From positions 8,721,647 to 8,785,646 of the forward strand of contig CM025851.1 in assembly GCA_003952965.2 (NCBI GenBank): a DNA stretch of 64,000 bases, given 5' to 3'. Positions 50,040 to 62,599 of the stretch are shown here, one piece after another. The notes beneath the pieces were generated by a model. It had not been told where the DNA came from. It did no database searches and saw only the letters and a list, made by a program, of their open reading frames with translations. This stretch comes from Morella rubra. Taxonomy: Eukaryota; Streptophyta; Magnoliopsida; Fagales; Myricaceae. A program made the translations under genes and the position numbers. Every line of letters starts with the position of its first letter. The first letter of the stretch is position 1.

Positions 50040-51889
50040 TTCCCGACATCCAATTACAAAAAAAAAAAAAAATGGAAATGGTTCTTAACATTTTTGCACT
50101 AGATTTTTGAAAAAATTTCAAATCTGAGTGTTGGATAATTATTTAAATTCTAATTGAACAGCCATCCACCATTCTTTTGCCCCATTTTACCGAGCCCAAC
50201 AACAAAAGAAAAAAAAATTGCAGGCTAGCCTCCAGAGCATTAATATCTAGATCATATGTATATCGAATTAATCAAATTGACATGATATCAATATAAGAGC
50301 ATTCAAATGCTATGAGGAACACGAGAGATTTGTTTCTCAATTCCATGTAGATCACTTGAATCGTTTCAATTGACACGGTTCCATAGAAATGAGGCAAAAA
50401 TGAAATGTGTATTGTAATTGTTGTTGAGCGACACGTTGTGTTTGAATTATTTTTTTTTCTTCTTTTTGGTCCCGTATCATAGAACATAATATATTTAAGG
50501 ATAATAACAGGCTAACATGCATTCATAATTTTGCCAAAGAAAAAACTAAAACTCTGACTTCCTCGGCAAAAGTATCACAATTTAATGACAAATTTCAAGT
50601 AGTATATTTTAAGCAGCTAATTTAAGCGCCAAAGTCTAGCGCAGAAGTCATAAATAGGCAAGAAGCCAGAGGAGTAATCACTACAGAGAAATTAGCGTTC
50701 GAATCAGCGCAGAAAATTCCGTTAACAAAGGATATTAAACATTATACATTAAAAAAAATCCGCACCAAAAGTAATTGATTCGACCAACCCCCCCGGTGCC
50801 CCCCCTCAAACACCCAAAAAACAGAAGGAAAAAGCAACAAATTCATTCCATGTTCGCTAACTCAAATTCTATGACTTCCATTAACAGTACAAAACCCAAC
50901 AAAGGTCAATTCGAAGGGCGGAAAAGCACAATTACAGACAGGTATAAAATCTTGAACCAGGTTAGTTTGGTCGAAAGATAATGTTTAAGATTTGTCTCCC
51001 AGGAATTCCAGAAACGATAGTAACGAGAGCCAAGATCTGAAACTAATCAGCTTTATTAAATAAAGCAATAACAGAAACCGAACTCCGAGACATGAAACTC
51101 TTACCTGAGCACAGACCGTACCAGGAAAGTAGATCTTATTCAGATTCGACGATGCCAATTGCCAAATGAAAGATGACGAAGAAAGATATATTACGGCAGA
51201 TACTAGTGGGTGTCTTGTTTCTTTTGCTCTTGATGGATGCCGGTTACTTCTTCCGTCGGAATTCTGGAGGATTTTAATGCAAAACGTGGAAATGTACTTG
51301 AGCTATTGTAGGTTATGGCCCATTTCTATGGAAAATGAGAAATTCGCGGGCAAGAAAGGCCCATATCATCTAAAAAAACTCCTAAAACCCAAAAATCACT
51401 TGCGGATCGTGTTACTTGTAGTCAGGGCTGCACGGAACCGGACAACAAATCAGGTCAAATTTGTAATCTTAGTGATTTAAATTCGGTTCGAACTTAAAAA
51501 ATTAATTATATTCAGTTCTGTTCGGTTCGATCTAAACCTTTTGAGATCCGGTCTGAATTAGATCGGACCGGATTTATTAATTTAAATAATAAATATTTTT
51601 TAAAAAAATTTTAATACAAATTTTAAACTTAAAAAATAAAAATCTTAAGTCAAAATTATGTGTTTTGATGCCTTCTTGTTAAGTACAAAAATTACTTAAA
51701 AATCCTCTCAACCATCCTATTTTTTTTCCTTATTTATTGGTGCTTCCCAACTTTTATCTTTGGGATCAAAACCACTCTTGGTAGCAAAAGTCCAAGTGTT
51801 ATTATTCTAAAATTTTTATTTTATGTTTTATTTGTTGTAGATATCATTATTTGTATTGGATTTTTTATTTTTTTATTTAATTTGAAAAT
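50040..51889. other. Intergenic region, AT-rich, possible hAT-like ends
   Basis: No gene supported. Near 51430-51600 a GGGCTGCACGGAACCGGA start followed by GGTTCGGTTCGAT-type words resembles an Ac/hAT-like non-autonomous element, but no matching right end was found. A C-rich stretch (CCCCCCCGGTGCCCCCCC) lies at about 50788-50806. Confidence 0.4.
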
Positions 51890-52431
51890 GTTGAAATATT
51901 TGGATGAGGATGACTTGAAAAAATATTTTTTTGTACTTGAAAATGTTTTAAAACATAAAATCATATTGAAATTGATGGTTTAGAATTGTTTTCAGAATTG
52001 AAAGTGTTTAAAGATATTTTAAAAATAAAGACTTACACTCCAATTGAAATATAATTATATAAAAAGATTAAATCTTCTTCAAATGCAAGTATTATTTATA
52101 AAATATTATTTGACAATAATTGTAACTATTGCTTCTACAAAAAAAAGTTTTTAAAATTAAAATTAAAACTAATAAAATTTCATTTACGATCAACTATAAC
52201 ACAAGAAAGATTAAATGAATTAATCATATTATCAATTAAAAATGCAATATTAACAAAGTTAGAGTGTAAAATTTTGGAAAGTAATTTTACCTCTCAAAAA
52301 TTTTGAGTATTATGTTTTAACTAAATTTTTATTTTTAAAATATTTTATTTTATAAATTATTATAAAAGGCAGGGGTTTGAAGTTTTGCCGAAGGCTCTGA
52401 TTACCTTAGAGCCGCTCCTGCCCTCCGAACA
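51890..52431 (+). mobile_element. hAT transposase remnant (TTF/ZMYM1-like family), 3' end
   Basis: Plus-strand frames read YIEIDGLELFSELKVFKDIL, then TPIEI, then SIIYKILFDN and LKLIKFHLRSTITQERLNEL with ILSIKNAIL and ESNFTSQK. This is the C-terminal dimerisation region typical of the TTF-type/ZMYM1-like hAT transposases of plants. Stops and frame changes interrupt it. The 3' end GTTTGAAGTTTTGCC...CCTTAGAGCCGCTCCTGCCCT is the usual terminus of these elements. The 5' end was not located. Confidence 0.7.
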
Positions 52432-52639
52432 TTGCATTATTCCATCCTTCTGATCCGTTAGCGTTAGCGTTGCATACTGTAAATTCCTCCAAAAAACGCT
52501 TGATCATCTTTCCCTTTCATCCCCCAAATCGAATCAGTACTCCATAACGCAATTATTCCAGTATTTTTGTGCCGAGAACGCGAAATAATTTAGCGATCCT
52601 ATTCCCTGAAATCTGATCATTCCACCACAGATTTCCGTT

Positions 52640-52647
52640 TATATAAA
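52640..52647 (+). promoter_or_regulatory. TATA box of the acetylornithine aminotransferase gene
   Basis: TATATAAA, 57 bp before the start codon, with a CA-rich leader and an A14 run just upstream of ATG. It implies a 5' UTR of about 30 bases. Confidence 0.6.
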
Positions 52648-52703
52648 CCCCACCAAACTTAACTTCACAGAATCACAACACCCGCCGAAAAAAAAAAAAA
52701 ACA

Positions 52704-54773
52704 ATGAGTTCTCTCCTGTTTTCTCTTAATCGTTCTGTTTCCCCGGCGATGCAACTCCACCGCCCATCAGGTCCGGATATCCGACACCTCCGACTGAACG
52801 CGTGTGCAAACGTGGGTCTTCACCCGCCGGAGGATCTGAAGAAGGCAGGGTTGAGCAAGGAGGTGATGGAAGAGGAGGGGAGGGTGCTGGTGGGGACGTA
52901 CGCCAGAGCGCCCGTCGTGCTCTCCAGTGGTAAAGGGTGTAAATTGTACGATCCAGAAGGGCGAGAGTACCTGGACTTGTCGTCCGGGATCGCCGTAAAC
53001 GCGCTAGGACACGGAGACCCCGATTGGGTGCGAGCGGTGACGGAACAGGCCAGTACGCTCACCCACGTCAGCAATGTCTACTATTCAATCCCACAGGTGA
53101 ACACGATAAACTAAAAAGCAACACGTTTTCTTCCAAGTTCGGATACATGCCGTTTTCTTTTTACCTTGTATAAGTTTTTTTCTGACTACAAAGCAAATAT
53201 ACTGCTCATGAAGGTGGAGCTTGCGAAACGACTTGTGGCTTGTTCGTTTGCCGATCGTGTGTTTTTCTCGAACTCTGGAACCGAAGCTAACGAAGCTGCC
53301 ATCAAATTCGCGAGGAAGTTTCAAAGATTTACACACCCTGATAAGAAACAACCAGCGACGGAGTTCATTTCTTTTAGCAACAGCTTCCATGGCAGAACTA
53401 TGGGGGCCCTTGCATTGACAAGCAAAGAGCATTATCGATCACCATTTGAGCCCGTCATGCCCGGAGTTACTTTCTTGGAGTATGGTAATATAGAAGCTAC
53501 AACACAGCTTATTCAGCGTAAAAACATTGCTGCCGTGTTTGTGGAACCTATACAGGGTGAAGGTGGCATACATAGTGCGACAAAGGAATTTTTGTGCTCA
53601 TTACGTAGAGCTTGCAATGATTCTGGCTCTCTCCTGGTTTTTGACGAGGTAGGTAGGCAGTTGATTTTTCTGGAAATACACTCTGCTGCAGGTTTTTCTT
53701 TTATGCGTATTAGAACTGGTTTATGCTTCAGTTTAGTCCAGTTTCATGAAGAAAAAAATCATAGATATGGTTATATTCCCTTTTTTATTCCGAGATTAGA
53801 TGAATGCAAACTCTGAACAAGCAAGTGCACCCAAGCCTTAAACATCCATCTTTAGACGATTTTATTTTCGCTTCAACAGAGTGACATTTAAGTTGATAAT
53901 TTTTGCTTTAATTTGTGAAGGATTTGACGTAAATCCTCTAAACAATTTAAAATAGCCTCTAACAAGTTGCATTTCTTTGCAAGTTTGTCTCATTATTTGA
54001 ATTGTTCCCTTCGTGTGAAGGGTGTGTAAATTTCTGAAAAAGAAAAGGACTTCCTGATATTTGGTCCTGCATGTTACACAATAAAGGAAGCTGAGGTGAG
54101 GCTATCTTGTCAGGGTTTTTACTGCCTACTGGTCCTAACTTTGATGAAACTAGCTGTGAAGAGGATACATGCTCTATTCGATACATTTGCTTGAGTCAGT
54201 TCAACTGATTGTTATACGATGTTTATCTCGTAGATCCAATGCGGCTTGGGTCGTACTGGTTATCTTTGGGCACATGAAGCATACGCAGTAGTCCCAGATA
54301 TAATGACACTTGCCAAGCCTCTTGCTGGAGGCCTTCCCATAGGAGCAGCGCTTGTGACCGAAAGAGTTGCCACTGCCGTGAGTTCTGGAGATCATGGAAG
54401 CACTTTTGCAGGTGGCCCACTTGTGTGTAATGCTGCCCTTGCGGTTTTGCAGAAAATCTTAAGACCAGGCTTTTTGGCCAGTGTCTCAAAGAAAGGTCAA
54501 TACTTTAAAGAACTGCTGATTATAAAGCTAGGAGGGAACTCTCATGTCAGAGAAGTACGAGGTCTCGGGCTTATCATTGGCATAGAACTGGATGTATCAG
54601 CCTCACCACTTGTAGATGCTTGTCGAAACTCTGGCCTTCTGGTATTAACTGCGGGGAAAGGAAATGTTATTAGGCTTGTGCCGCCATTGATTATCACGGA
54701 GCAGGAGTTGGAGCGTGCAGCTGACATTCTGCTTGCAGGTTTGCCGGCACTTGACAAGGGTAACTTAAACTAG
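52704..54773 (+). CDS. WIN1: N-acetylornithine aminotransferase, plastid, 3 exons
   Basis: Converts N-acetylglutamate 5-semialdehyde to N2-acetylornithine using PLP in arginine/ornithine synthesis; the Arabidopsis relative WIN1 (At1g80600, TUP5) is also a target of bacterial effector HopW1-1. Exons: 52704-53096, 53214-53648 and 54234-54773 (GT-AG), joining to 455 residues. A Ser/Arg-rich transit peptide (about 1-50) precedes the class-III aminotransferase fold: [69 protein letters not shown], and the PLP lysine in [10 protein letters not shown] (about Lys304), followed by GDHGSTFAG. The end has the usual [16 protein letters not shown]. All key residues are present. The ORF to 53816 beyond exon 2 is intron read-through. 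Confidence 0.95.
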
Positions 54774-57570
54774 CAAATGGTAATTCCAGCGTGTACTTGC
54801 CGATGAGATTTGTGATCGAATCGTATTGATCACTATATAATTTAAGACATATATACTGGTCAATGAAGCGTGCGTTGTTGATCCGACAAATTTGGGCAAG
54901 CCTGGGTTATGCAGGATTTTCTGATCCGTAGTAACCCACTTTTGGTGGTCCGTAGATAAAAGTCTTGACCAAGCTTAACTATGAGTTCAATCACATTTGA
55001 CAAGAATAAATAAATGAGGTTGTCTATGTCTTCTCGCACATGATAAGGTCTCCGTGGCCGCAAAGCAGGAACAGAAGCGTTCCAACTTATCACGATAAAG
55101 GACTTGGAAACCGACACCTTCGTAAATCCAAGTACAAAAGAGTTGATCAATGCTTAGAAAGCGCGCAAAATGCTTTCCTGCCGCCCCAAAAAGCAAAAGG
55201 TGGATCTCGGCTTCTCGCTCAGGCCGCAAGAGGCTGGCTAGCTAGCTTAGCAGAAGGTGGTTGCGTAAGAAGCTACGCCATGAAGGACGCTCGGGTCTCG
55301 TGGACTCATTGATTTGCAGGAAATTGATTTTGGAACCTTTGTCTTCTTCTATTTTGGATGGTAATGAATCGCTATTCGCTTAGGAACAAAACAATAAGAA
55401 TTGCCACTCACCCAAATTGAGTGGAAGTGCGCATTGAAGAAAGTGGAAGTGTTCCAAGCCATGGTGATTGGTTCCTAGCCCACGCTTGTGAAAGAACATG
55501 TCTCTCTCTCCCCTTTTATCGAGTGATTTTAGCGCCCACCCCATGACCCAACTCAACTTCAGGCCTGAGATTGAGGAACGACGGAACGAGGCCTTGCGGC
55601 CTTGCTCAGTTCAACCGGCAAGCCCGTTGCTTCTTCCCCATTTCCTAGGTGTGATTATATTAGATTATTTTTCTTCTTCCTCTTTGTTCCTAGGGGGAGA
55701 GGATGTTAAGTAGCCATAGAAGTTCTCACCTTGCCAGTTGCCTGCAAGTACTTTAAGTTTGCAGTAAGGACGCTCGTCCTTTTAGACTAATGGACCACAT
55801 CCTCCCTTCATATTTTACCACTATATATTCATCTCTCCCTCCTCGTTACTATTCTTATGAAAAGTCAAAAAAAGGTATTAAGGCAAATTTAAAAGTGGCA
55901 CAGCAGATTGACTGAAAACAGAAAACACATAGGGTTACAGTATTTGGACAATTTCACAATTCCCACGAAGCCAAGAGATTTGCAGCGAGAGATGGGGGAC
56001 TTTGCACAAATGGACGCAACACCGAGATACAATAATCATAAAGCTAATCATAATAACATACTTTCTTTGTCACCTATCTTCTTGGGATTTTCCCACCAAT
56101 TTTTCTCTTTCCTTCTTTCTCAAAACCCCAAATGAAACCCCAAATGAAACTCTAGTCCATGTCGGCAAGAGGAAGTCTCTCTCGGTCCAAAGAGTGTGTA
56201 GGAACTCTAAAAACTTCGCGTGCTTTCATTGCTCTCTCGCTCTTGGGAACACCATCTTTCACTCTTTTTTTTGGCAACGCCTCTCTCTCTCCCTCTTGGA
56301 ATGTGTCTAGGGCCTTATAGACCGACATTCTTTTTAGTTCCTACCGAATGTTTCTGCAAATATCAACACCTTGAAAGATGCCCAAAACAAGCCAACACCA
56401 CCATGGTTGCCCCCGTGTGTGCGCGTATGGAGAGGGAGGGAGAGAGAGAGAGAGAGGCCTCTGCATGGACTGTTTAGAAGATTGACTTCCAAGTTCTAAA
56501 TGATGGTGATCGTGGATAATGTCGTGATTCACCCATCACTTTTTTCCCTTGTGTAAATGGTCTGCGTTAGATTATATTTCCGCACCGTATTGCGTTAGAT
56601 TTTTCCCTTGTAGGTCTCGTGTGATCTTAAGTCGTCCAGTAAATCCTGTCGTCTCTCACAAGATGAAATAGCCCTTTTTTCTATTGTGTGCGCATTAACA
56701 AAAGCAAAACTGCATAGTTTTGCATGTAGTTAGGATTCCAAAAGCTCGATTTACTAGTATGTTTTAGGGGAGCTTCAGTACGAGTCCATTAGGGACATAT
56801 ATTATGATCAATTCAAGGTCACCTAAAAGACAGCTTTATATTGATTGGTACTCCTGATTTGCCAAACGCAAAAAATTACCAAAGCTAGCACATTCACATG
56901 AAAGATTTTGCCCTGATCTGCAGTCTGCACACCCCAAAGACAACCATCCGTTCCCCTTTGCATATCCCAAAAGAAGATTTTGCCCCTCCAAAACAAAACT
57001 CTCCCTCCCAGTTGGATCCAACTCTCAAGTGATTGATAAGATCAGGACCTTTCATGTGTCCATGTTACCTCCCAAATGACTCGCCCCCCCCTAAATCGCA
57101 GCATCTTCCTCTTACTTGGCGGTCCCTCGAATGATTCCACAGGGCTTTTGCCATGGACCTGTGCTACACCCAAACCCGCCTCTGGCTAAAGCAACGCAAT
57201 CAAAAACGTATTTAGTAGCTATCAGCTAAGCAGTCAAACAATCTTTTCCTTTGACAGCACCATGACGCCCTCTGATCATCAACACCCATCACACATTACG
57301 TAATCCAACGGCTATTAACCCTCCCCATCAAATCCCCGAGATGATGCTTCCCCTTAATTACCCGTCAAATCATCGTGTTCCAGATTACCCTTCCCTTGTA
57401 GTTTAATCCCATCTATGTCCTATCCGATATCCCTGTCTAGAATGGCTGAGAATGGGGGCTATTTATGACATTTCGCTAACCGTGGCCCAACTTGAAATTT
57501 AAAAAGGAGTGCGGGGGTCTTTCAGACATTACGAAAGACGTATCCCTCCTGGCAAGAAAGACAAACATGT
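54774..57570. other. Intergenic region; possible organellar-like insert at 55030-55650
   Basis: No gene supported. From about 55030 to 55310 and 55500 to 55650 the DNA is more GC-rich and evenly composed than its surroundings (CTAGCTAGCTTAGCAGAAGG, GGCAAGCCCGTTGCTTCTTC), in the manner of plant mitochondrial intergenic DNA, with ORFs on both strands that match nothing I know. A (GA)n microsatellite lies at about 56435-56455. Confidence 0.4.
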
Positions 57571-57579
57571 AAATATATA
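57571..57579 (+). promoter_or_regulatory. TATA box of the ERF gene
   Basis: ATATATAAGG about 145 bp before the ATG at 57721. The leader between them contains an out-of-frame ATG at 57686 (GCATGCAAATT). Confidence 0.5.
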
Positions 57580-57720
57580 AGGGATTACGGTCTCATCGAT
57601 ATTGACAGGAATATCTTTAAAATCTCACTAAAATCTTTTTCTAGAAGGCTTTGGAATTAATAAATTGTCTTATTTAAACGGTTGCATGCAAATTCTCCAT
57701 CCCCCATCAATGCTTACTTG

Positions 57721-58683
57721 ATGTTTCACCTTCTAGACTACCCGTTCATGACAGAAGTAGACACCATGAACAGCAAAGCCCTGCAAACTGTTCCGTTCTG
57801 CAAGTCCGAACCTTTTCATGCACCCGAAACACCTAGGGGTCTCTCCAAAACGCCATGCGTGTATGGACCTTATTGGGGTACCCACTTCCCAATTACTTCG
57901 GTTTCGGCCCCAAATCACCTCAAGCTTCTCAATCCAGTTACTCAATGTCCCGTATCGACCGGTGTTCCGGCAAGCTTTTCTCTTTGTGGCGTTAACGGCA
58001 AAGAAACGGGACCCCAAGGGGAAGCGCCTCCAGTTCTTGATGGAATAGCTGCTGTTGTGGGTCAACACGTCCTCTTCGGAGGCGACAACACAAAAAGAAG
58101 TGTAAACAACGCCAACATACTTGAGGACTCGGGTTTGCTTTCCCTTTCGCAGCGTTTTGGTGCCGAAAACTTGAAGACAGTGCTGGGTGACAAGAAGGGT
58201 ACTCCTGGTAGCGTTTCGGTGCAGAAGAACTACAGAGGGGTAAGGAAGAGGCCGTGGGGGAGGTGGTCCGCAGAGATACGTGACCGTATCGGGCGGTGCA
58301 GGCACTGGTTGGGCACGTTTGACACGGCAGAGGAGGCAGCGCGAGCTTATGACGCTGCGGCAAGGCGGCTTAGGGGCTCCAAAGCCCGGACCAACTTTGA
58401 AATCCCTTCAGTACTGCCAATACCCTCAGCACCTTCAACATCTTCGTCTTCGTCTCCGGATGCCAAGAAGTTAAGTGCCAAGGCTAAGGCAGCACAGAAT
58501 GCCAAAAAGTGCTCTGTGGTGACTTCTGTGGGCCAGTTGTTCAGTTCAAATGGTACTGCTGCTACTGTTACGAAAGGGGAAGGGAATAAGCATGGGAATA
58601 TCAATGTGAACTTGGAGCTAGAGTTGAAGCTGGGGGTGAATTTTGGCAGTAGAAGTGCTGCTCCATCTTTGGGAGCTGTTTAG
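57721..58683 (+). CDS. AP2/ERF transcription factor with C-terminal EAR motif
   Basis: Intronless, 320 residues from the ATG at 57721 ([13 protein letters not shown]); the open frame extends 13 codons further upstream but has only a TTG there. A single AP2 domain lies at about residues 165-222: [52 protein letters not shown]. The Ala and Asp at the ERF-subfamily positions ([17 protein letters not shown]) mark ERF rather than DREB. A Ser-rich linker follows, and the C-terminus holds LELELKLGV, an EAR (LxLxL) motif, so it is probably a repressor of GCC-box genes. Resembles Arabidopsis ERF084 (At1g80580) and group VIII members, by memory. Next to the aminotransferase gene, in the same orientation. 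Confidence 0.92.
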   Translation: MFHLLDYPFMTEVDTMNSKALQTVPFCKSEPFHAPETPRGLSKTPCVYGPYWGTHFPITSVSAPNHLKLLNPVTQCPVSTGVPASFSLCGVNGKETGPQGEAPPVLDGIAAVVGQHVLFGGDNTKRSVNNANILEDSGLLSLSQRFGAENLKTVLGDKKGTPGSVSVQKNYRGVRKRPWGRWSAEIRDRIGRCRHWLGTFDTAEEAARAYDAAARRLRGSKARTNFEIPSVLPIPSAPSTSSSSSPDAKKLSAKAKAAQNAKKCSVVTSVGQLFSSNGTAATVTKGEGNKHGNINVNLELELKLGVNFGSRSAAPSLGAV

Positions 58684-60754
58684 TTTGTGTGTGAATTGTG
58701 AACCCTTCGTCTTGATAGGGTTAGCTCTGTTTTTTAGCTTTGTCTTTTTGGGTGGGTCTTTCTTGCTGATGGACTGGATAAATCTGCGATGCATGTGCAT
58801 TTTTTGGTGTTGTATCTAGAGGAATATTCCAGTCCATGCTTTTGACATCGAGGGCAACGAAGATTAATATATAAAACTACTATAGATACTTAAGTACTGT
58901 AGTAAACCTTGATTCTATTCTTTCTGCATGCCTGTTTGTGTATTCGTGTCTTTGGTAATGGCGAGTCGATACGAGGTTGTGCTGCCGTTCGTGCTCGTTT
59001 TCGCTCTCTAGATTGAGATGTTTGTTTTTCTAGCTGAAGTGGTGTAGCGAGAGGTCTGCCAGTGCCAGTGTGCCCCTTTTACCTCTTTCATGAGTTCTTT
59101 AATGTCCCGCGCGTCTTATAATAACTTATAACAGGAGTGTCAGATTTTCAAAATATGATTTACGGCAGGGTTTCGAGATTATTCTCTGAAATGGCTGAGA
59201 TTCCAGTTCTTCATGGTGGTCGGGGCGGAATAGAATCAGTTGCTGCAATGGCTGAGATCACTCCCCCAGGAAGAGGGATCATCCCGTACAAAGCAAATCA
59301 GAGCATCAGTCCAATTGGTCAACCTTTTTGTAGGCACTGGAAATCTTACGCACCGTTTTATTTTAGAAGTACAAAGGTACAATATGGTCCACCCTGTTTT
59401 GCCTTTTCCTATGTCCGCGGCGTGCTTCTCTCTCTCTCTCTCTCCACGTCTCTCTGTGCGTACGCAACTTGTGCTATGCCGTATGAGCTTGATGCAGTAT
59501 TTCCTACTGGCAGAGCTTTTTCTCTTCCTTATTTTTTCCCTCGGAGCGAAAGTGTACGGGGTATAATGGTGGCCAGCGTTTAACAGAGATTCGAATTATA
59601 AACTTCCATCGGCATCCATCACTCAGGAGAGCGAGTTTTATCACTAACTAAGAGACACTGTCCGGTCGTTGAGAGTGAAATAGGAATATCTTCTCATTTC
59701 TTTCCAAGCACAATCATCATTCTATCCTGAAGCAATACTTCAAAGTTCAAAGTATCGAAAGCATACTGTGTGAAGTGGGTCCGCAACGCTTCCTAGGGGC
59801 CAGGGGGGTTGGTTTAATGTCGCCCATGGAAGGCGGGTGGCATGGCAGAGACTATAGAGTTAAAAGTCGTAGAGATCGGTGGAGGGTTTAAAGGCGTGAA
59901 AGAGGGCCAAAAAACAGGTAGATAGGTTAATGATACTCTTTCGGTGGATTGTACCGAGTTCTGACGACTGATTGCCTGGCTATAGTAAAGGTGGGACTGT
60001 GATAAACAGAGCCAAGTACACTGCCACTGAAGATCTTCTGCGGCTTTTCGTTGAGAATCCAAAACAAATCATCTCTTTCTTATTACACTGTGTGTCAGTG
60101 TCTGTAACCCGGACAGATGGATTTATTTGTGTCTTTAGGTGATAGACTGATGGAGAACGATATAATAAATACTTATTAACTTGACTAGACACCCTGGTTT
60201 TCTTATGCAATTAACAAACCAGTGGATCTAGCCCAAAAGAAACAAATGAAAGCAATAGCTAAAGAGTAATCTCGGAAGTATATAACACGATCAGGGAAAA
60301 TAGATCTTAGGTTTTCACCTTTGTCACCTTTATAACAAATACTATAAAACTGGATTCACATTTGTCTACAAAAGGAAAATCCAACATTAAATTGTCTGTT
60401 GAATACTTACACCTCGTCTACAAGTACTTCCTACAAAAGAAGCAGAAGGAATGACGGTTGGCCCCAAAGAATTTTGGACAACTGGAGAAACCTGCGAGGA
60501 AATTAAAGAGTGTAACTGTAACTAATCGGTTAGGATCTCTTCACTACCCTCATTACCTTTCCCGTATAAGATGACAAATCCGCACCTTCTTGGGAAGAAG
60601 CGGTGAAGACAATTCACTTTGAACCTACAATAATAATAACTCGACCTACAACATGGTTAGACTCTTGGATTATCTTATTAAGCGTAAAGGAAGTTGACCA
60701 TCTCGATCCCACTGAATTAGGCAAGTAGAATATCGATAGGGCGTCTGGTTCTTC
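58684..60754. other. Intergenic region between ERF and EAR-motif gene
   Basis: About 200 bp of ERF 3' UTR, then no supportable gene. A (CT)n run lies at about 59430-59450. ORFs at 59137-59583 (three overlapping frames) are not consistent with any family I know. Confidence 0.5.
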
Positions 60755-62599
60755 TTAGCTCATTGAACATAAGATCTCAGCTCCGGAATCCTCCCCAAGT
60801 GGCAGATTTAGATCGGGTAACACGAATGAATTTTCCCGATCTCTAACCTCCAGAATCATTGAACTTTTAGACTGACATTTGTGTGGTATGGTAGCAAGAC
60901 TTTTGCATGCTAAACCTGTTGGAAAGGTTGAAGTAGGGGCACAAACTCCTTCCATTTCCCGTTTTCGGTCAGGGATGGCTTCTTGGGATGCCATAGCAGT
61001 GGTAACTTTTATTGTCTGCTGCGAAAGCAAATCAATCTGCAGCAAAATATAGGTTTATTAGACTCTGCATCACCTAATAACTGTATTATTATTTTAATTA
61101 CCTTCTAAATTATAAGATGACATTTGTTTGAAATATTGCATAGAAAGTGCGTATATTGTCATTAAATGAAATTGCGTATTTTTTTAACAAAGAAGCTCAC
61201 ATTACAAACATGGTAGGTGCTAGCAAATAGTAATTGTGATTCACAGCACACATGCAACACTCAAGACATGATGGACTAGTTCTTACAAAAGATAACAGAT
61301 AACATCAACAGTGCGTGAAAAATGAAATGAGCTTGACAATGGTTTTGTCGATTTCCAACCAGAGACAGACTTAGTGCCTAATACTCACATACATTGGTGT
61401 AGTGTGGCTATACAATTAACAACTTCGTTCAAGGTTGTGGTTCTGGAATTAGTGCGTTATTGGAAACAGAAAGATAGCAGGATAGGTAACGCGATCAGTG
61501 CCTAGACAACTTTATGTGAAAGACATTGACACACGCACAAACCAGACATACACTTATGACATACACTTACGCCTACATAAATTTGTGTTCTTGTATACAT
61601 ACACTACCATATAGCTTGATCTAAGCGAACCCATTTTTAGAAACTGATTCAATTCATATTTTGCAGATTCGAGAGAGATTTACACAAAATAACAACAACA
61701 ACAACAACAATAAATTTAGGCACAAAAGAGAGGGAGGGAGGGAGGTTGATTAGTAAGGCTAACCTTTATTCTCTTCAAGTTTTCGTTTGAGGCTCTCTGT
61801 TTCTCAAGAGTGAGATGTAAGGCTGCCAGTTCCTGTGCAATAAATCAGCCAAAGTTTAACAGTGATATTTATATGTAGCCAAAAAGACATAATTGGATTA
61901 AGGAAACAGGATAAAAGATATCTTCAAGAAGATTGGATGAAGAAACGTACATTTTTCAAATATCTCCTTTCCTTCAAGAGCAAACTTTCCTCATCTCTAA
62001 GTTCAGCTAACGACTGCCAAAAAAGAGGAAACATTTGAGAGATGAATACAATTATCAATTTAATCATCCCAAAAGCTAAATTAAAAAAATAAAAAATAAA
62101 AAAAAGGACCAATGCAAAGGATGTGGGAGTAAGATTGCTCGAATACCGTTAAAATAAAATCAACCACATACACTGGTTGATGACCTTCCTTTCAAGTTTG
62201 GACGTAAAGGTTGAAAGCAACTACCACCGATGTCCCAATAACACGAATAGACTACAGTTTCCGTTCTTTCAAGCTAAACTTACTGAAAACAATATTTTCC
62301 GAGGGATAGATTTTGATAGCAATAGAAATTTAAGATACTGAACACGAAAAGCGACATATAAATATACATGGTCACAAGATTGGCTGCGACCACTGAATGT
62401 TCCATTAAACATTCAAAGGATCACATATCTTATAGATATGTCTGTTTTTGGTAATTCGTGCATGATGTCCTAATTGCATAAAAAATTGGCGCCTAAAATT
62501 GCTCCCTGAATATCCTCTTTGATGGCGGTAGAAAAATTAGAGTATTACCTTTTTCTTTCTTGACCTCTTGTGAGTGGTCGTTCCACCCTTAACAGCTGC
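60755..62599 (-). CDS. Uncharacterised EAR-motif protein, 3' exons (5' part not found)
   Basis: Four exons can be followed on the minus strand with clean GT-AG junctions and constant phase: 62549-62599 (AAVKGG, HKRSRKKK: basic, NLS-like), 61951-62013 (SLAELRDEESLLLKERRYLKN), 61764-61832 (ELAALHLTLEKQRASNENLKRIK) and 60755-61036. The middle two give a short coiled coil with leucine spacing. The last exon ends in SFVLPDLNLPLGEDSG, a DLNxxP/LxLxL EAR repression motif. A basic region followed by a short coiled coil looks bZIP-like, but the bZIP consensus is not met. The start is not identified; it may be within 62600-64000 or beyond the edge. Possibly the counterpart of Arabidopsis At1g80610/At1g15800 (recall only). 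Confidence 0.7.

Noticed and set aside
53166-53816. 216-residue ORF as a separate gene
   Set aside because: It is exon 2 of the aminotransferase with intron sequence at both ends; junctions at 53214 and 53648 fit the family.
57682-57720. Upstream extension of the ERF protein (13 more residues)
   Set aside because: The extended frame begins with TTG; the first in-frame ATG is at 57721.
59137-59583. Two long overlapping ORFs downstream of the ERF gene
   Set aside because: They cross a CT microsatellite and overlap in different frames, without similarity to anything I recognise.
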